Origin: Baffinella frigidus
Lineage: Eukaryota; Cryptophyceae; Cryptomonadales; Baffinellaceae
DNA length: 11,044 nucleotides
Direction: 5' to 3'
Assembly: GCA_026770585.1 (NCBI GenBank)
Contig: MU646372.1
Location: 128,713 to 139,756 of the forward strand
This document shows, piece by piece, positions 1-6,322 of the stretch. Position 1 is the first letter of the stretch; each line of letters starts with the position of its first letter. The notes below the pieces were generated by a model. It worked only from the letters and a program-made list of their open reading frames with translations. It ran no database searches and had not been told where the DNA came from. Position numbers and translations under genes: made by a program.

Positions 1-167
1 GGGTTTGGGGTTTGGGGTTTAGGGTTTGGGGTTCGGGGTTCAGCGTTCAGGGTTTCGGGTTCAGAGTTTTAGGGGATACGTGGTGTCGTTGGCGTTTAGG
101 GTTTAGGGTTTAGGGTTTAGGGTTAGGGTTTAGGGTTTATGGTTCAGGGTTCAGGGTTGAGGGTTGA
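1..167. repeat. Degenerate TTTAGGG-type (telomere-like) repeat array
   Basis: The stretch is built of GGGTTTAGGG, GGGTTTGGGG and GGGTTCAGGG variants. Near-perfect TTTAGGG units run from about 95 to 140, and the rest is degenerate. TTTAGGG is the plant/green-algal type telomere repeat and also occurs in several protist algae. The array is interrupted at 72-94 by a copy of the edge of the neighbouring coding exon (168-190), so it is not a simple chromosome end. Because the minus-strand gene at 176-1023 runs into it, the array probably lies in that gene's intron. It could instead be a subtelomere or a healed break. Confidence 0.85.
72..94 (-). repeat. Duplicated copy of the fibrillin-like exon edge
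   Basis: These 23 bases match 168-190 with one difference (83 G versus 179 A). On the minus strand both copies read the codons for Asn-Asp-(Thr/Ile)-Thr followed by GTATCCCC. The 168-190 copy is the last coding stretch of the gene to the right. The two copies are separated by 73 bases of TTTAGGG-type repeat (95-167). Confidence 0.9.
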
Positions 168-175
168 GGGGATAC

Positions 176-1023
176 GTGATGTCGTTGGCGGGCGGAGCAG
201 CATCGGCGGATTGCTTAGCGACAATGATCTTGCGCACCCGCACAGGCTGCCCGAGAACCTGCTGCAGGGTGAACGTGATGCGCCGGAAGTCCACCTCGAC
301 GCGGTTGCCCTTGTCGTTGACGGTGCCGGCGGCATTGACGGTGCCCGCCGGCGCGACTCTCACGTCTCCGACCACCGCATTGCTGGCCCGCGCGACGCCA
401 TACATGTGTTCGATAGACGCTTGGTTCTCGAAGCGGCCGCCTGCTGGGTCGAGCGGTTGGTAGACCTTGCCAAGAGCGAAGCCGAGGGGCAGGCCCGAGG
501 CAAGGTTCCGGATTTCGCGGGCATTCGCGTAGAGGAGGCGCCAGGAGCCTGCGAGCATGGGAGACCGCGCCAGATCTTTGCCGCCCCGCTGTTCCAGAGC
601 AACGGCCTGCGCCTCGATGCCCGCGGCGACTTCGGCGGCAAGTGTCCCGTCGGTTGCAGGCGCCCCAAACGCCATGGCAGGAATGCGGCTGAGAAGTCTT
701 GTCGCCTCCTGCTCCGGAGACTCACCGGCTACTGCTTCCGCAGCTACGCACGGGAGAGGTTGCAGCACGGGCGCGAGCAGCGCGGCGGACGACGTCCATA
801 ACAGCACGGGAGACGCCAGCACACTCTTCAGCAGCTCGCGCCGCGCCGTGCCTGCACCCACCCCCTCACCCGCCGCTTGCAACGTGGAGACACCGCGTCT
901 CGGACTCCTTGCGAGCCGCGCAGGGCCACCGGGAAGTGCCGGCGGGGTCAAAAAGGCGTCGGCGATGTGGTGGGATGCCAGTGCGAGCGCGCATGCGAGG
1001 AGCAGCCGGTCGGCGGACATCAT
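176..1023 (-). CDS. PAP/fibrillin-like plastid lipid-associated protein, thylakoid-targeted, 3' end missing
   Basis: PAP/fibrillin-family proteins bind lipids and sit in plastoglobules, thylakoid membranes or the lumen. The reading frame starts at 1023 with Met-Met and is open to a stop at 151-153 (290 codons). Residues 1-23 form a signal peptide (LLLACALALA core) ending in DA|F at 23/24, the A|F motif of plastid import in red-lineage complex plastids. A basic transit region follows. Residues 60-97 (TARRELLKSVL, then a hydrophobic run ending CVAAEA) resemble a twin-arginine thylakoid signal, so the mature protein is probably lumenal. From about 104 come the family features: ATRLLSRI, LAGSWRLLYANA at 157-168, RFENQASIEHMYG near 197-209, then a strand-rich region. 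The family normally continues after a TY motif with a YLDxDLRI-like stretch. Here the frame reads ANDITYP and enters telomere-like repeat. A donor-like GT at 175-174 (AC|GTATCC, phase 2) fits the exon ending at 176, so the last exon is beyond the window or lost. The family call rests on pattern recognition. Confidence 0.8.
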
Positions 1024-1303
1024 GGCTTGTCCGTGTGATCCCCCCCTCCTCGGTCCGAGTTAAAAAAAATACCGGAAAGCTCTGGCCTTCTCCCGGTCCG
1101 CGTACCACCCGTGCATGTCCTCAAACAACGCCAACGTCCCCAACGTCCCCCTCACCTCACCGCCGCGGCCAGGAAGGGCTTTTATCTCTCGCGCAAGGGA
1201 TTGTGTCCTGGGCCCGGAACTGAAGTCCCCAGGGAAAACATTCTACTGCATTCCCCAGGGTCCCTAGGTCCGCGGCTCATGCAGGATCCCTGGGCCCCAC
1301 CGT
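1024..1303. other. Upstream region of the fibrillin-like gene; no gene seen
   Basis: This region lies 5' of the minus-strand gene. A TAAAAAAAATA run at 1061-1071 (TATTTTTTTTA in gene direction, about 40-50 bases before the ATG) could be an A/T-rich core promoter element, but nothing confirms it. Short open frames here overlap in all phases and show no recognisable protein. Confidence 0.4.
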
Positions 1304-1368
1304 GGTCCAACACCGTACATGCTATCTCTGCTGAGGGTTTAGGTTTTAGGGTTTAGGGTTAGGGGGTT
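1304..1368. repeat. Short interstitial TTTAGGG array with a duplicated flank
   Basis: 1335-1368 holds about four TTTAGGG-like units. The flank before it (CAACACCGTACATGCTATCT, about 1310-1329) recurs as a diverged copy at about 1553-1580 (CAACACCGTATGCTATGTCT). Confidence 0.7.
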
Positions 1369-1390
1369 GGGAGTGTGGCGCCTGGAGCAG

Positions 1391-1416
1391 TTTTCACATC
1401 TACTTTTCACATCTAC
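1391..1416. repeat. 13 bp tandem duplication
   Basis: TTTTCACATCTAC occurs twice in direct succession, followed by TGG. Function unknown. Confidence 0.9.
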
Positions 1417-1646
1417 TGGCCACGAAAATAATGAAACAATGGCCCAGGTTGACGGTTTCGTACCAGCATTTTCAACATTGTCTTTTGACACTGGCCTCAG
1501 ATGTGAAACTTTTGGCTTTTGCCAACGGACGAGAAACCCGCTCTACATGCAGTTCAACACCGTATGCTATGTCTGCTCAAAGCGTTGCGTTTCCCTCCTG
1601 CTCTCCCTAACTGTCCACGCCAGATTGGAGCAGGGTGGTGACTGTC

Positions 1647-1674
1647 TTAATACCGTACCCTGGTACGGTATTAA
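1647..1674. repeat. Perfect 13 bp palindromic hairpin, inverted relative to 2179-2208
   Basis: TTAATACCGTACC (1647-1659), spacer CT, GGTACGGTATTAA (1662-1674). The surrounding 40 bases, including TTTTGAAAAC, recur in inverted orientation at about 2169-2208 with a few changes. The pair could be the ends of a roughly 560 bp non-coding element, although further flanking similarity is weak. Confidence 0.8.
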
Positions 1675-1767
1675 CTTTTGAAAACAACTGCCTTCAGGGG
1701 AAATTGACTTTTGGCAACACCTTTCTGGAATCTGGCGTGGGTACTACCCAGTCAGAACAAGTGCCGT

Positions 1768-1947
1768 TGTCGGTCGATGCCTTTTACATGTGATTTTACC
1801 GCGGCCGAACCTTCTCCTTTGGAATCAGTTGACTTTCGATTGCGGGTTTTCGGTTTCTGGGAAGATTTGTACGAGAGGTCGCCCGAAATCGGGGGGCATG
1901 CACCTTGAAAATAATAGAAAGACACACGCAAAAGACATCGACCGACA
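1768..1947. repeat. Imperfect inverted repeat around a 130 bp core
   Basis: GTCGGTCGATGCCTTTTACATG near 1769 is complementary, with a few mismatches, to CATCGACCGAC-containing sequence at about 1922-1947. It sits beside the perfect hairpin at 1951-2005. No coding signal was recognised between the arms. Confidence 0.55.
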
Positions 1948-1950
1948 AAA

Positions 1951-2005
1951 AGTTTGTTGGTCGAGTGGGAGCGGGATAGAACCGCTCCCACTCGACCAAC
2001 AAACT
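1951..2005. repeat. Perfect 24 bp hairpin
   Basis: Arms 1951-1974 (starts AGTTTGTTGGTCGAG) and 1982-2005 are exact reverse complements around the 7-base loop GATAGAA. The arms code for nothing recognisable. It could be the core of a short inverted-repeat transposon or a foldback transcript. There is no evidence for a microRNA beyond the fold. Confidence 0.9.
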
Positions 2006-2010
2006 ATTAG

Positions 2011-2070
2011 TGTCCGCCTATGTTGGGAGCTCGAAGCACCTAAAGGACCGAGCTCCAACCACGGATATTT
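2011..2070. repeat. Dispersed repeat, copy 1 (inverted partner at 3040-3085)
   Basis: TGTCCGCCTAT followed by a GGGAGCTCG...ACCTAAAGGACC stretch recurs on the opposite strand at about 3040-3085 (AGGTCCTTTAGGTTG...ATAGGCGGACA). The two copies are diverged but collinear over about 45 bases. Confidence 0.7.
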
Positions 2071-2107
2071 CCTTAGCGGTCCCAATACAGCCCCCCCCCC
2101 GTCATGG

Positions 2108-2129
2108 CAGCCCTCACCCTTGAGGGCTG
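2108..2129. repeat. Small 9 bp hairpin next to a mobile-element fragment
   Basis: CAGCCCTCA (2108-2116), spacer CCCT, TGAGGGCTG (2121-2129). The block GTCATGGCAG...CTTGAGG at 2101-2125 is echoed at 2235-2258, giving a diverged direct repeat. Confidence 0.7.
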
Positions 2130-2163
2130 AATCTGCCCCACCCTAGGACCCTACAGTAGGCCT
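2129..2163. mobile_element. Fragment of the 117 bp TA-target inverted-repeat element
   Basis: These 35 bases are identical to the left half of the full copy at 3365-3481 (GAATCTGCCCCACCCTAGGA through GTAGGCCT). Neither terminus is present, so this is an internal remnant. Confidence 0.75.
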
Positions 2164-2220
2164 CAAGGGTTTTCAAAAGTCAATACCGTACCAGGGTACG
2201 TTATTAAGGGTCTCACTGTC

Positions 2221-2645
2221 GAGGACTGCCTCTGTCATGGCAGTCCGCACTCTTGAGGTTATCCAGCACCGCCAGCGATGCCAGACAGTTGCATGTCTTC
2301 CCTCTTAGCGTGCATCCATCCCAGCAATGCCAGGCATCTACACGCAGTGTCGCCCCGGAGCCACATGAGCACTCCCCCCCACCTCACGCCTGTCCCAACA
2401 ACTGTTTTCCAGAAGCGCTTTCCCCTGCTCACGCCTTTCTCGAGAGCACCCTTTCAACCGAGGAGGGGAACGCTCGGATAATTGACGACCGGAACCGGCA
2501 GAGGTGGAGGGAGAACGAGGCCACGGCTCGGGAACTTCGCGAGCTCGGCGGCTTGTTCCCGAAGAGAGGGAGGGGCGGCCCACGGGGGGGTGGGGATTTT
2601 GATTCGAGAAACCCATGCACACTTCTTTTACTGGTCGCATAGAAA
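2221..2645. other. Gene-poor stretch, nothing recognised
   Basis: Frames are open on both strands, including a 129-codon frame on the plus strand at 2253-2642 whose C-terminal half is charged (EEGNARIIDDRNRQRWRENE). No family was recognised and the opposite strand is equally open, so no gene is called. Confidence 0.4.
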
Positions 2646-2871
2646 GACCGTGGGGAAAAGACCCCTTGACTGATGGCGTAACACGACCGCATACAGGGGT
2701 ACCTCGCTCACAAGAAACCGCCCCCTCCCTAGGACCCTACAGTAGGCCTGTGCCTAGGGTCCTGCGGTGGTCCTAGGGAGGGGGCGGTTTCTTATGAGCG
2801 AGGTACCCCTGTACAATACCCAGCACGACCGCGGGGGAAAGACCCCTTGCTTGATGGCGTAACACGCCCGC
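2646..2871. repeat. 45 bp direct repeats flanking an inverted-repeat element
   Basis: 2646-2690 and 2827-2871 share GACCG(T/C)GGGG...AAGACCCCTTG and TGATGGCGTAACACG with few differences. The complete element at 2694-2811 lies between them, so the element inserted into, or was trapped within, a local duplication. Confidence 0.85.
2694..2811. mobile_element. Complete 118 bp MITE-like element, family 1 copy A, TA target duplication
   Basis: The element begins CAGGGGTACCTCGCTCACAA and ends with the complement TTATGAGCGAGGTACCCCTG. The terminal inverted repeats extend about 45 bases, into CCGCCCCCTCCCTAGGACC. It is flanked by TA at 2692-2693 and 2812-2813. It has no coding capacity. A TA target and ends starting CAG are features of Tc1/mariner/pogo-type non-autonomous elements, so that class is inferred; no transposase is present in the window. 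Confidence 0.88.
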
Positions 2872-3186
2872 GGGCAGTGCCACTTCCCATGTATTCTTGA
2901 GCTCAAGAAGGCATGGAGGCGCCGAGCACAGCCGCCGCGACCCGCACGCCATCCACAGCCGAACTTACAATCCCGCCAGCGTACCCCGCGCCCTCGCCGC
3001 ACGGGAACAGGCCCGACACCCCCTGCCAACACACGAGGATTCTTCAGGTCCTTTAGGTTGTTTGAACTCCCACGATAGGCGGACACCGGAACTGGTTCTG
3101 TAGAAAGGCCATGCTTCCTTTCGGATTACATCAAACCCCCATGTACGGAACGCGCCCGGCGTCAGCAGCTAGTGAACCACAGACCG
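2872..3186. other. Gene-poor stretch between element copies
   Basis: It contains the inverted partner (about 3040-3085) of the dispersed repeat at 2011-2070. No convincing coding region or RNA gene was recognised. Confidence 0.4.
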
Positions 3187-3280
3187 ACCACCCCCTAGGA
3201 CCACCGTAGGGTCCTAGGCATAGCCCTATTGTAGGGTCCTAGGGTGGGGCAGATTCTTATGAGCGAGGTAGGTACCCCTG
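3187..3280. mobile_element. Family 1 element, copy B, left end truncated
   Basis: The right half is intact (AGATTCTTATGAGCGAGGTA then GGTACCCCTG, followed by TA at 3281-3282), with a small GGTA duplication inside the right terminus. The left arm begins only at CCACCCCCTAGGACCA and lacks the CAGGGGTACC end. The centre matches the other copies (GTAGGGTCCTAGG). Confidence 0.8.
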
Positions 3281-3290
3281 TAGCCCCTCG

Positions 3291-3328
3291 CGTATTGCGC
3301 ATGCCAGCCGTGTGGCATGCGGAATACG
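3291..3328. repeat. 16 bp hairpin with one mismatch
   Basis: CGTATTGCGCATGCCA (3291-3306), loop GCCGTG, TGGCATGCGGAATACG (3313-3328). It lies between two mobile-element copies. It could be a terminator-like or foldback structure. Function unknown. Confidence 0.8.
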
Positions 3329-3364
3329 CAAGGTGCTGCAGACTGGCTGGTCCTGGCAGTGGTA

Positions 3365-3481
3365 CAGGGGTACCTCACTCATAAGAATCTGCCCCACCCT
3401 AGGACCCTACAGTAGGCCTATGCCCAGGGCCCTACGGTGGTCCTGGGGGGGGGGCACTTTCTTATGAGCGAGGTACCCCTG
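3365..3481. mobile_element. Complete 117 bp MITE-like element, family 1 copy C, TA target duplication
   Basis: It starts CAGGGGTACCTCACTCATAA and ends TTATGAGCGAGGTACCCCTG, with TA at 3363-3364 and 3482-3483. The two arms differ inside the termini (AATCTGCCCCACCC on the left, GGGGGGGCACTTTC on the right), so the fold is imperfect there. Confidence 0.88.
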
Positions 3482-3548
3482 TAATGCCCATGCAGTGCAT
3501 GTGGCTGGGGAGTTGGCAAATGCCTCTCGCGCCCCGTCCGGAAAACGC

Positions 3549-3655
3549 GTGGCGCCAACGTCCACGCGTACCACCCAAGGGGCTCACATCACTCTCGTGC
3601 CCCGTGCGAACCAAGCGTAGTGCTAACGTCCACGCGGCATCAACCAAGGGGCTCC
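3549..3655. repeat. Diverged tandem duplication, about 57-60 bp period
   Basis: CGTGGCGCCAACGTCCACGCG...CCAAGGGGCTC is followed by CGTAGTGCTAACGTCCACGCGG...CCAAGGGGCTC. No coding role recognised. Confidence 0.7.
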
Positions 3656-4038
3656 TGTCCCTTGCGGGAGTGAGGAGCGGCCTGGCGGGGGTCCGTGGTG
3701 GAGGCGAGGAGAGGTAAGAGGTGGAGGTAGAATCCATCCGGAAAATGCTCGTACGAGCGGCCGACACGGGGTACAGTAAGTGGCGCAATGCGTCGAGCAT
3801 GTGCGGCGCTGACGCTGGTTGTCTGGCAATAAAGTATCAATCTCTGAGGAGCGGCCGGCGGGATGTGAGCCTCAGTTAGACAGGTAGCGAGCCTCGGTCA
3901 TGGGCCAGGTCGCGAGCCTCTAGGTCCGTCGAGGACGTGCGGAGCGGCAGGGCGGGGTGTTCCACGCAGGGCTGGAGGGGGGGGATTCAAAAGTCATTTT
4001 TAGGGGATATGATTCTCAAAAGTCAACGTTTACCAGTC
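3656..4038. other. Gene-poor stretch
   Basis: A short degenerate repeat (AGGTAGCGAGCCTC, AGGTCGCGAGCCTC) lies at about 3880-3920. AAAAGTCA motifs occur near 3989 and 4018. They resemble TTGACTTTT motifs at 1700, 5117, 6640 and 7230. No gene recognised. Confidence 0.4.
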
Positions 4039-4078
4039 AAACGGCTCCAAGAACGAGCAAACGGCTCCAAGAACGAGC
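4039..4078. repeat. Perfect 20 bp tandem duplication
   Basis: AAACGGCTCCAAGAACGAGC is present twice, head to tail, without differences, which suggests a recent event. Confidence 0.95.
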
Positions 4079-4184
4079 ATGGAATACCCTACCCACGGGC
4101 CTGGGGTGTTGCCTCGCACTGGAGGGAGCCGGGGTCGCGCGAGATGCGGACGGCGGAGGAGGTGCGTGTCTCGACTCCATGGAG

Positions 4185-4690
4185 CAGCGCCTCGGGCGTT
4201 AGGAACCTGGGGGCATCAGTAGAGTAGGGCGTCAGGAATGTAGGGGTAGCGATCCCTCAAGGGGCGAGTAGGCTCATACGCCCGACCGAAGGAACCTGCA
4301 ACAAGCGCCAGGAACCAGTAACAGTGCCTGGGGCGTCAGGAACCTGGGGGCAGCAGTAGAGTGTCAGGAATATCCCTCACATGGCGAGTAGGCGCATACG
4401 CCCTACGGTAGGGCCCTAGGACCTGCCTAGGGCGAGTTAGGGCGAATATTCGCCCGTCCGCCACTTTAGGGATATGGGCAGCTATGTCTCGGGTGGCATA
4501 ACCCTGGAGAGGGCAGTGCCTCGGGCGTCAGGAACCTGGGGGCATCAGTGAGGTAGAGTGTCAGGAATTGAGGGGTAGCTATCCCTGACGTGGCGAGTAG
4601 GCTCATACGCGCTACCGTAGGAACCTGCAACAACCGCTAGGAACCACGAACAGTGCCTGGGGCGTCAGGAACCTGGGGGGCAGCAGTACA
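4185..4690. repeat. Large direct repeat, two units of about 176 bp
   Basis: Unit 1 (4185-4360) and unit 2 (4514-4690) align end to end. Both carry CGTCAGGAACC or TTAGGAACC plus TGGGGGCATCAGT, a GGCGAGTAGGCTCATACGC block, GGAACCTGCAACAA and a final CAGCAGTA. Partial units continue after each (4361-4513 with an element inserted, and 4806-4860). The inner block ATCCCT...GGCGAGTAGG resembles the left end of the 100 bp element, so the unit may itself derive from an old element copy. Confidence 0.85.
4373..4472. mobile_element. 100 bp MITE-like element, family 2 copy G, TA target duplication
   Basis: Ends are TCCCTCACATGGCGAGTAGG and the imperfect complement CGTCCGCCACTTTAGGGA. TA occurs at 4371-4372 and 4473-4474. 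The interior contains GGGCGAATATTCGCCC, a perfect palindrome, and GGCCCTAGGACCTGCCTAGG. Non-coding. It interrupts the tail of repeat unit 1. Confidence 0.82.
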
Positions 4691-4805
4691 GGGGTTACTC
4701 GAAATTAAGAACACGCACCGCCCCTAGGGTGGTCCTATGCTCCTAGGCATAGCCCTGCCGTAGGACCCTAGGGCGGTGCGTGTCCTTAATTCCGAGTAAC
4801 CCTTG
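4689..4805. mobile_element. 117 bp MITE-like element, family 1 variant D, inserted in repeat unit 2
   Basis: It starts CAGGGGTTACTCGAAATTAA and ends TTAATTCCGAGTAACCCTTG. The inverted repeats extend through AGAACACGCACCGCCCTAGG-like sequence, with a few mismatches. Length and the CAGGGGT terminus match family 1, but the rest of the terminus differs, so this is a subfamily. The empty site survives in unit 1 (CAGCAGTAGAGTGTCAGG). Here the same sequence reads CAGCAGTA, element, then AAGGGTGTCAGG, which fits a TA duplication with one later change. Confidence 0.88.
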
Positions 4806-4861
4806 AAGGGTGTCAGGAATCTAGGGGTAGCTATGCCTCGGGTGTCAGACCCCTGGGGATA

Positions 4862-4978
4862 CAGGGGTGCCTCGCTCATAAGAAACAGCCTCCCCTCTAG
4901 GACCACCTTAGGCCCCTAGGCATGGGCTTACTGTAGGGTCCTGGGGGGGCGCGGTTTCTTATGAGCGAGGTACCCCTG
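4862..4978. mobile_element. Complete 117 bp MITE-like element, family 1 copy E, TA target duplication
   Basis: It starts CAGGGGTGCCTCGCTCATAA and ends TTATGAGCGAGGTACCCCTG, with TA at 4860-4861 and 4979-4980. The centre carries CCCCTAGGCATGGGCTTACT, like the other copies. Confidence 0.88.
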
Positions 4979-4980
4979 TA

Positions 4981-5294
4981 CACGCTCGTGGCTTGTAGCT
5001 TTCACAGGTTATGAGCTCGTGGCGAGGTTATGAGCTCGTGGTAGCTCTGTACGGGACCGCGACGCACGCTGATTCGTGGCACGCAGACCACGCCAGAGCC
5101 TTGGAAGGGGTCGCCAAAAGTCAATTGCTCCTGAGGGCAGTGGTTTTCAAAAGGCAATGACCGCTTTCAGACGCGGGTTAAAAATCAACCCCCTCCTGCA
5201 CTCTGACGTGGGAAGGCAACGCGGCAGCGCTGTATCTGCAGAGTGCCACAGCGCTCTATCTGCAGAGGGCCATAGCGACGCAACAAGACGCCCG
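4981..5294. other. Gene-poor stretch with short repeats
   Basis: GAGCTCGTGG and GTTATGAGCTCGTGG repeat near 5009-5041. CTATCTGCAGAG and its neighbours repeat at about 5222-5272. AAAAGTCAATTG and AAAAGGCAATGA occur at about 5117 and 5149. No gene recognised. Confidence 0.4.
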
Positions 5295-5382
5295 GGGTTC
5301 GGGTTTCGGTTTTCGGGTAGGAGCAACAACAGGAGAAGGGCGGGAGCGAACCCGCGGCATCTGCAGAGCGGTACGGGGGACG

Positions 5383-5512
5383 CACCGAGATAGTAACAAA
5401 AGGGAAAGAACACGGGCCGAGATAGTAACAAAAGGGAAAGAACACGGGGCGAGATAGTAACAAAAGGGAAAGAACACGCACATAGTAACAAAAGGGAAAG
5501 AACACGGGACAC
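5383..5512. repeat. 32 bp minisatellite, four copies
   Basis: The unit GAGATAGTAACAAAAGGGAA plus AGAACACGGG.. repeats at period 32, the third interval being 28 by loss of four bases, with a degenerate fifth copy near 5520. The minus-strand frames it opens (runs of LSLLLLS) come from the repeat and are not taken as genes. Confidence 0.9.
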
Positions 5513-5580
5513 ACACGGAGGAGTAATGAAAGGGACGCACCCGGGAAGGCGGCGGTCAAACTCCTCGAGCGTTAGAAATA

Positions 5581-5680
5581 TCCCTCAAGTGGCGAGCAGG
5601 CGCATACGCCCTACGGTAGGGTCCTAGGACCTGCCTAGGGCGAGTTAGGGCGAACATTCGCCCGTCCGCCAATTGAGGGA
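5581..5680. mobile_element. 100 bp MITE-like element, family 2 copy H
   Basis: It starts TCCCTCAAGTGGCGAGCAGG and ends CGTCCGCCAATTGAGGGA. It has exactly the same length as the copy at 4373-4472 and is nearly identical inside (CATACGCCCTACGGTAGG, GGGCGAGTTAGGGCGAA). It is preceded by TA (5579-5580) and followed by TT, so one target copy is altered. Confidence 0.83.
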
Positions 5681-5786
5681 TTTCGGTTTTCGGGTAGGAG
5701 CAAGAAAAGGAGAAGGGCGGAGCGAACCCGGGCAGGCGGCGGTCAAATTCCTCGAGCGCAGTCGCGATCGCCTGCCCAGGAGGGGT

Positions 5787-6080
5787 TTCGCTTTAGGCCT
5801 GGATAATTCAAAGTTTATGGTTTAGAGTTGAGAGATCTGGGGGAGAACCGCAGACAGGTTTTCGCGTAAGGCCCAAGAGACCTGGTTTTCGCATTAGGCC
5901 TTACAAGTTCAAGGTCGTCGACTACCCTCTCGAAGCCAGCCCTGTGAGGGGGGACCGCGAGCACAGGATGTAGGCTGAGACCACGTATTTGGAGGCTGCG
6001 ACCACGGTTTTTGCTCTAGGCCTCAATAATTCAAAGGTTATGGTTGAGCGTTTATAGATCTGGGGGAGAACCGCAGACAG
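5787..6080. repeat. 72 bp direct repeats, the second ending at an exon boundary
   Basis: Copies at about 5787-5857 and 6010-6080 share TAGGCCT, AATAATTCAAAG or ATAATTCAAAG, and an identical AGATCTGGGGGAGAACCGCA-GACAG end. The similarity stops at 5857 and 6080. Position 6080 is one base from the predicted 3' edge of the oxidoreductase exon on the minus strand (6079). Confidence 0.85.
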
Positions 6081-6322
6081 CGCATCCGGGTAGATGTCAT
6101 GCAAACTCGCGGGCGTCACGCCCAGGCGGTAGCTCGACGTCGGGAAGTCCACCGACGCGACGCTGCTCTTCTTGTCCAGGAAGTCCGTGACTCGCTGCAC
6201 CGGACACTTGAAGGCCCCGCCGCCACGGATGGCGGCTTCCCGCTCCATAGCGCGCTGGAAGAGGACACCCCCTAGTGCCTCGTGGCCGTGCGCTGACCGC
6301 TTAGCTTCCTCCATGTACTCCC
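6079..6322 (-). other. Exon of the COG2509-type oxidoreductase (QRV/GVTP region)
   Basis: The open frame reads EYMEEAKRSAHGHEALGG, then VLFQRAMEREAAIRGGGAFK, CPVQRVTDFLDKKSSVA and SYRLGVTPASLHDIYPDA. FQR..E..A...GGG, PVQRV.DFL and YRLGV.P..L are signature runs of the family. The 5' edge is placed at 6322 (GGCAG|GGGAGTAC). An alternative acceptor is TTTTCAG at 6360-6354, which would start the exon at 6353 with CFEFEQHRPAG. The 3' edge is placed at 6079 (GCGCT|GTCTGC), where a 72 bp repeat begins; the frame beyond it has no family resemblance. Confidence 0.8.

Larger units (their letters stand above)
5295..5760. repeat. Diverged direct repeat flanking a minisatellite and an element
   Basis: TTCGGTTTTCGGGTAGGAGC followed by AGGAGAAGGGCGG(G)AGCGAACCCG occurs at about 5304-5353 and 5682-5731. 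CGGCGGTCAAA(C/T)TCCTCGAGCG occurs at 5550-5571 and again at about 5736-5758. The 100 bp element at 5581-5680 is inserted between them. Confidence 0.75.

Noticed and set aside
1-167. True chromosome end
   Set aside because: The repeat is degenerate, contains a copy of coding sequence at 72-94, and similar arrays occur inside the window at 1335 and 8064. An interstitial array is the better reading, though a subtelomeric position is not excluded.
2253-2642. 129-codon plus-strand frame with a charged C-terminal half
   Set aside because: No recognisable family. Overlapping minus-strand frames are equally long, and the N-terminal half looks random (HPSQQCQASTRS). GC-rich sequence easily gives such frames.
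2694-4978. CRISPR-like array from regularly recurring GAGCGAGGTACCCCTG motifs
   Set aside because: Spacing is irregular, each motif is the end of an inverted-repeat element with TA duplications, and the genome is eukaryotic.
5147-5559. Overlapping minus-strand frames rich in Leu/Phe (LSLLLLS, FPFCYY repeats)
   Set aside because: They are translations of the 32 bp minisatellite, whose period is not a multiple of three and which therefore opens all frames. Not a membrane protein.
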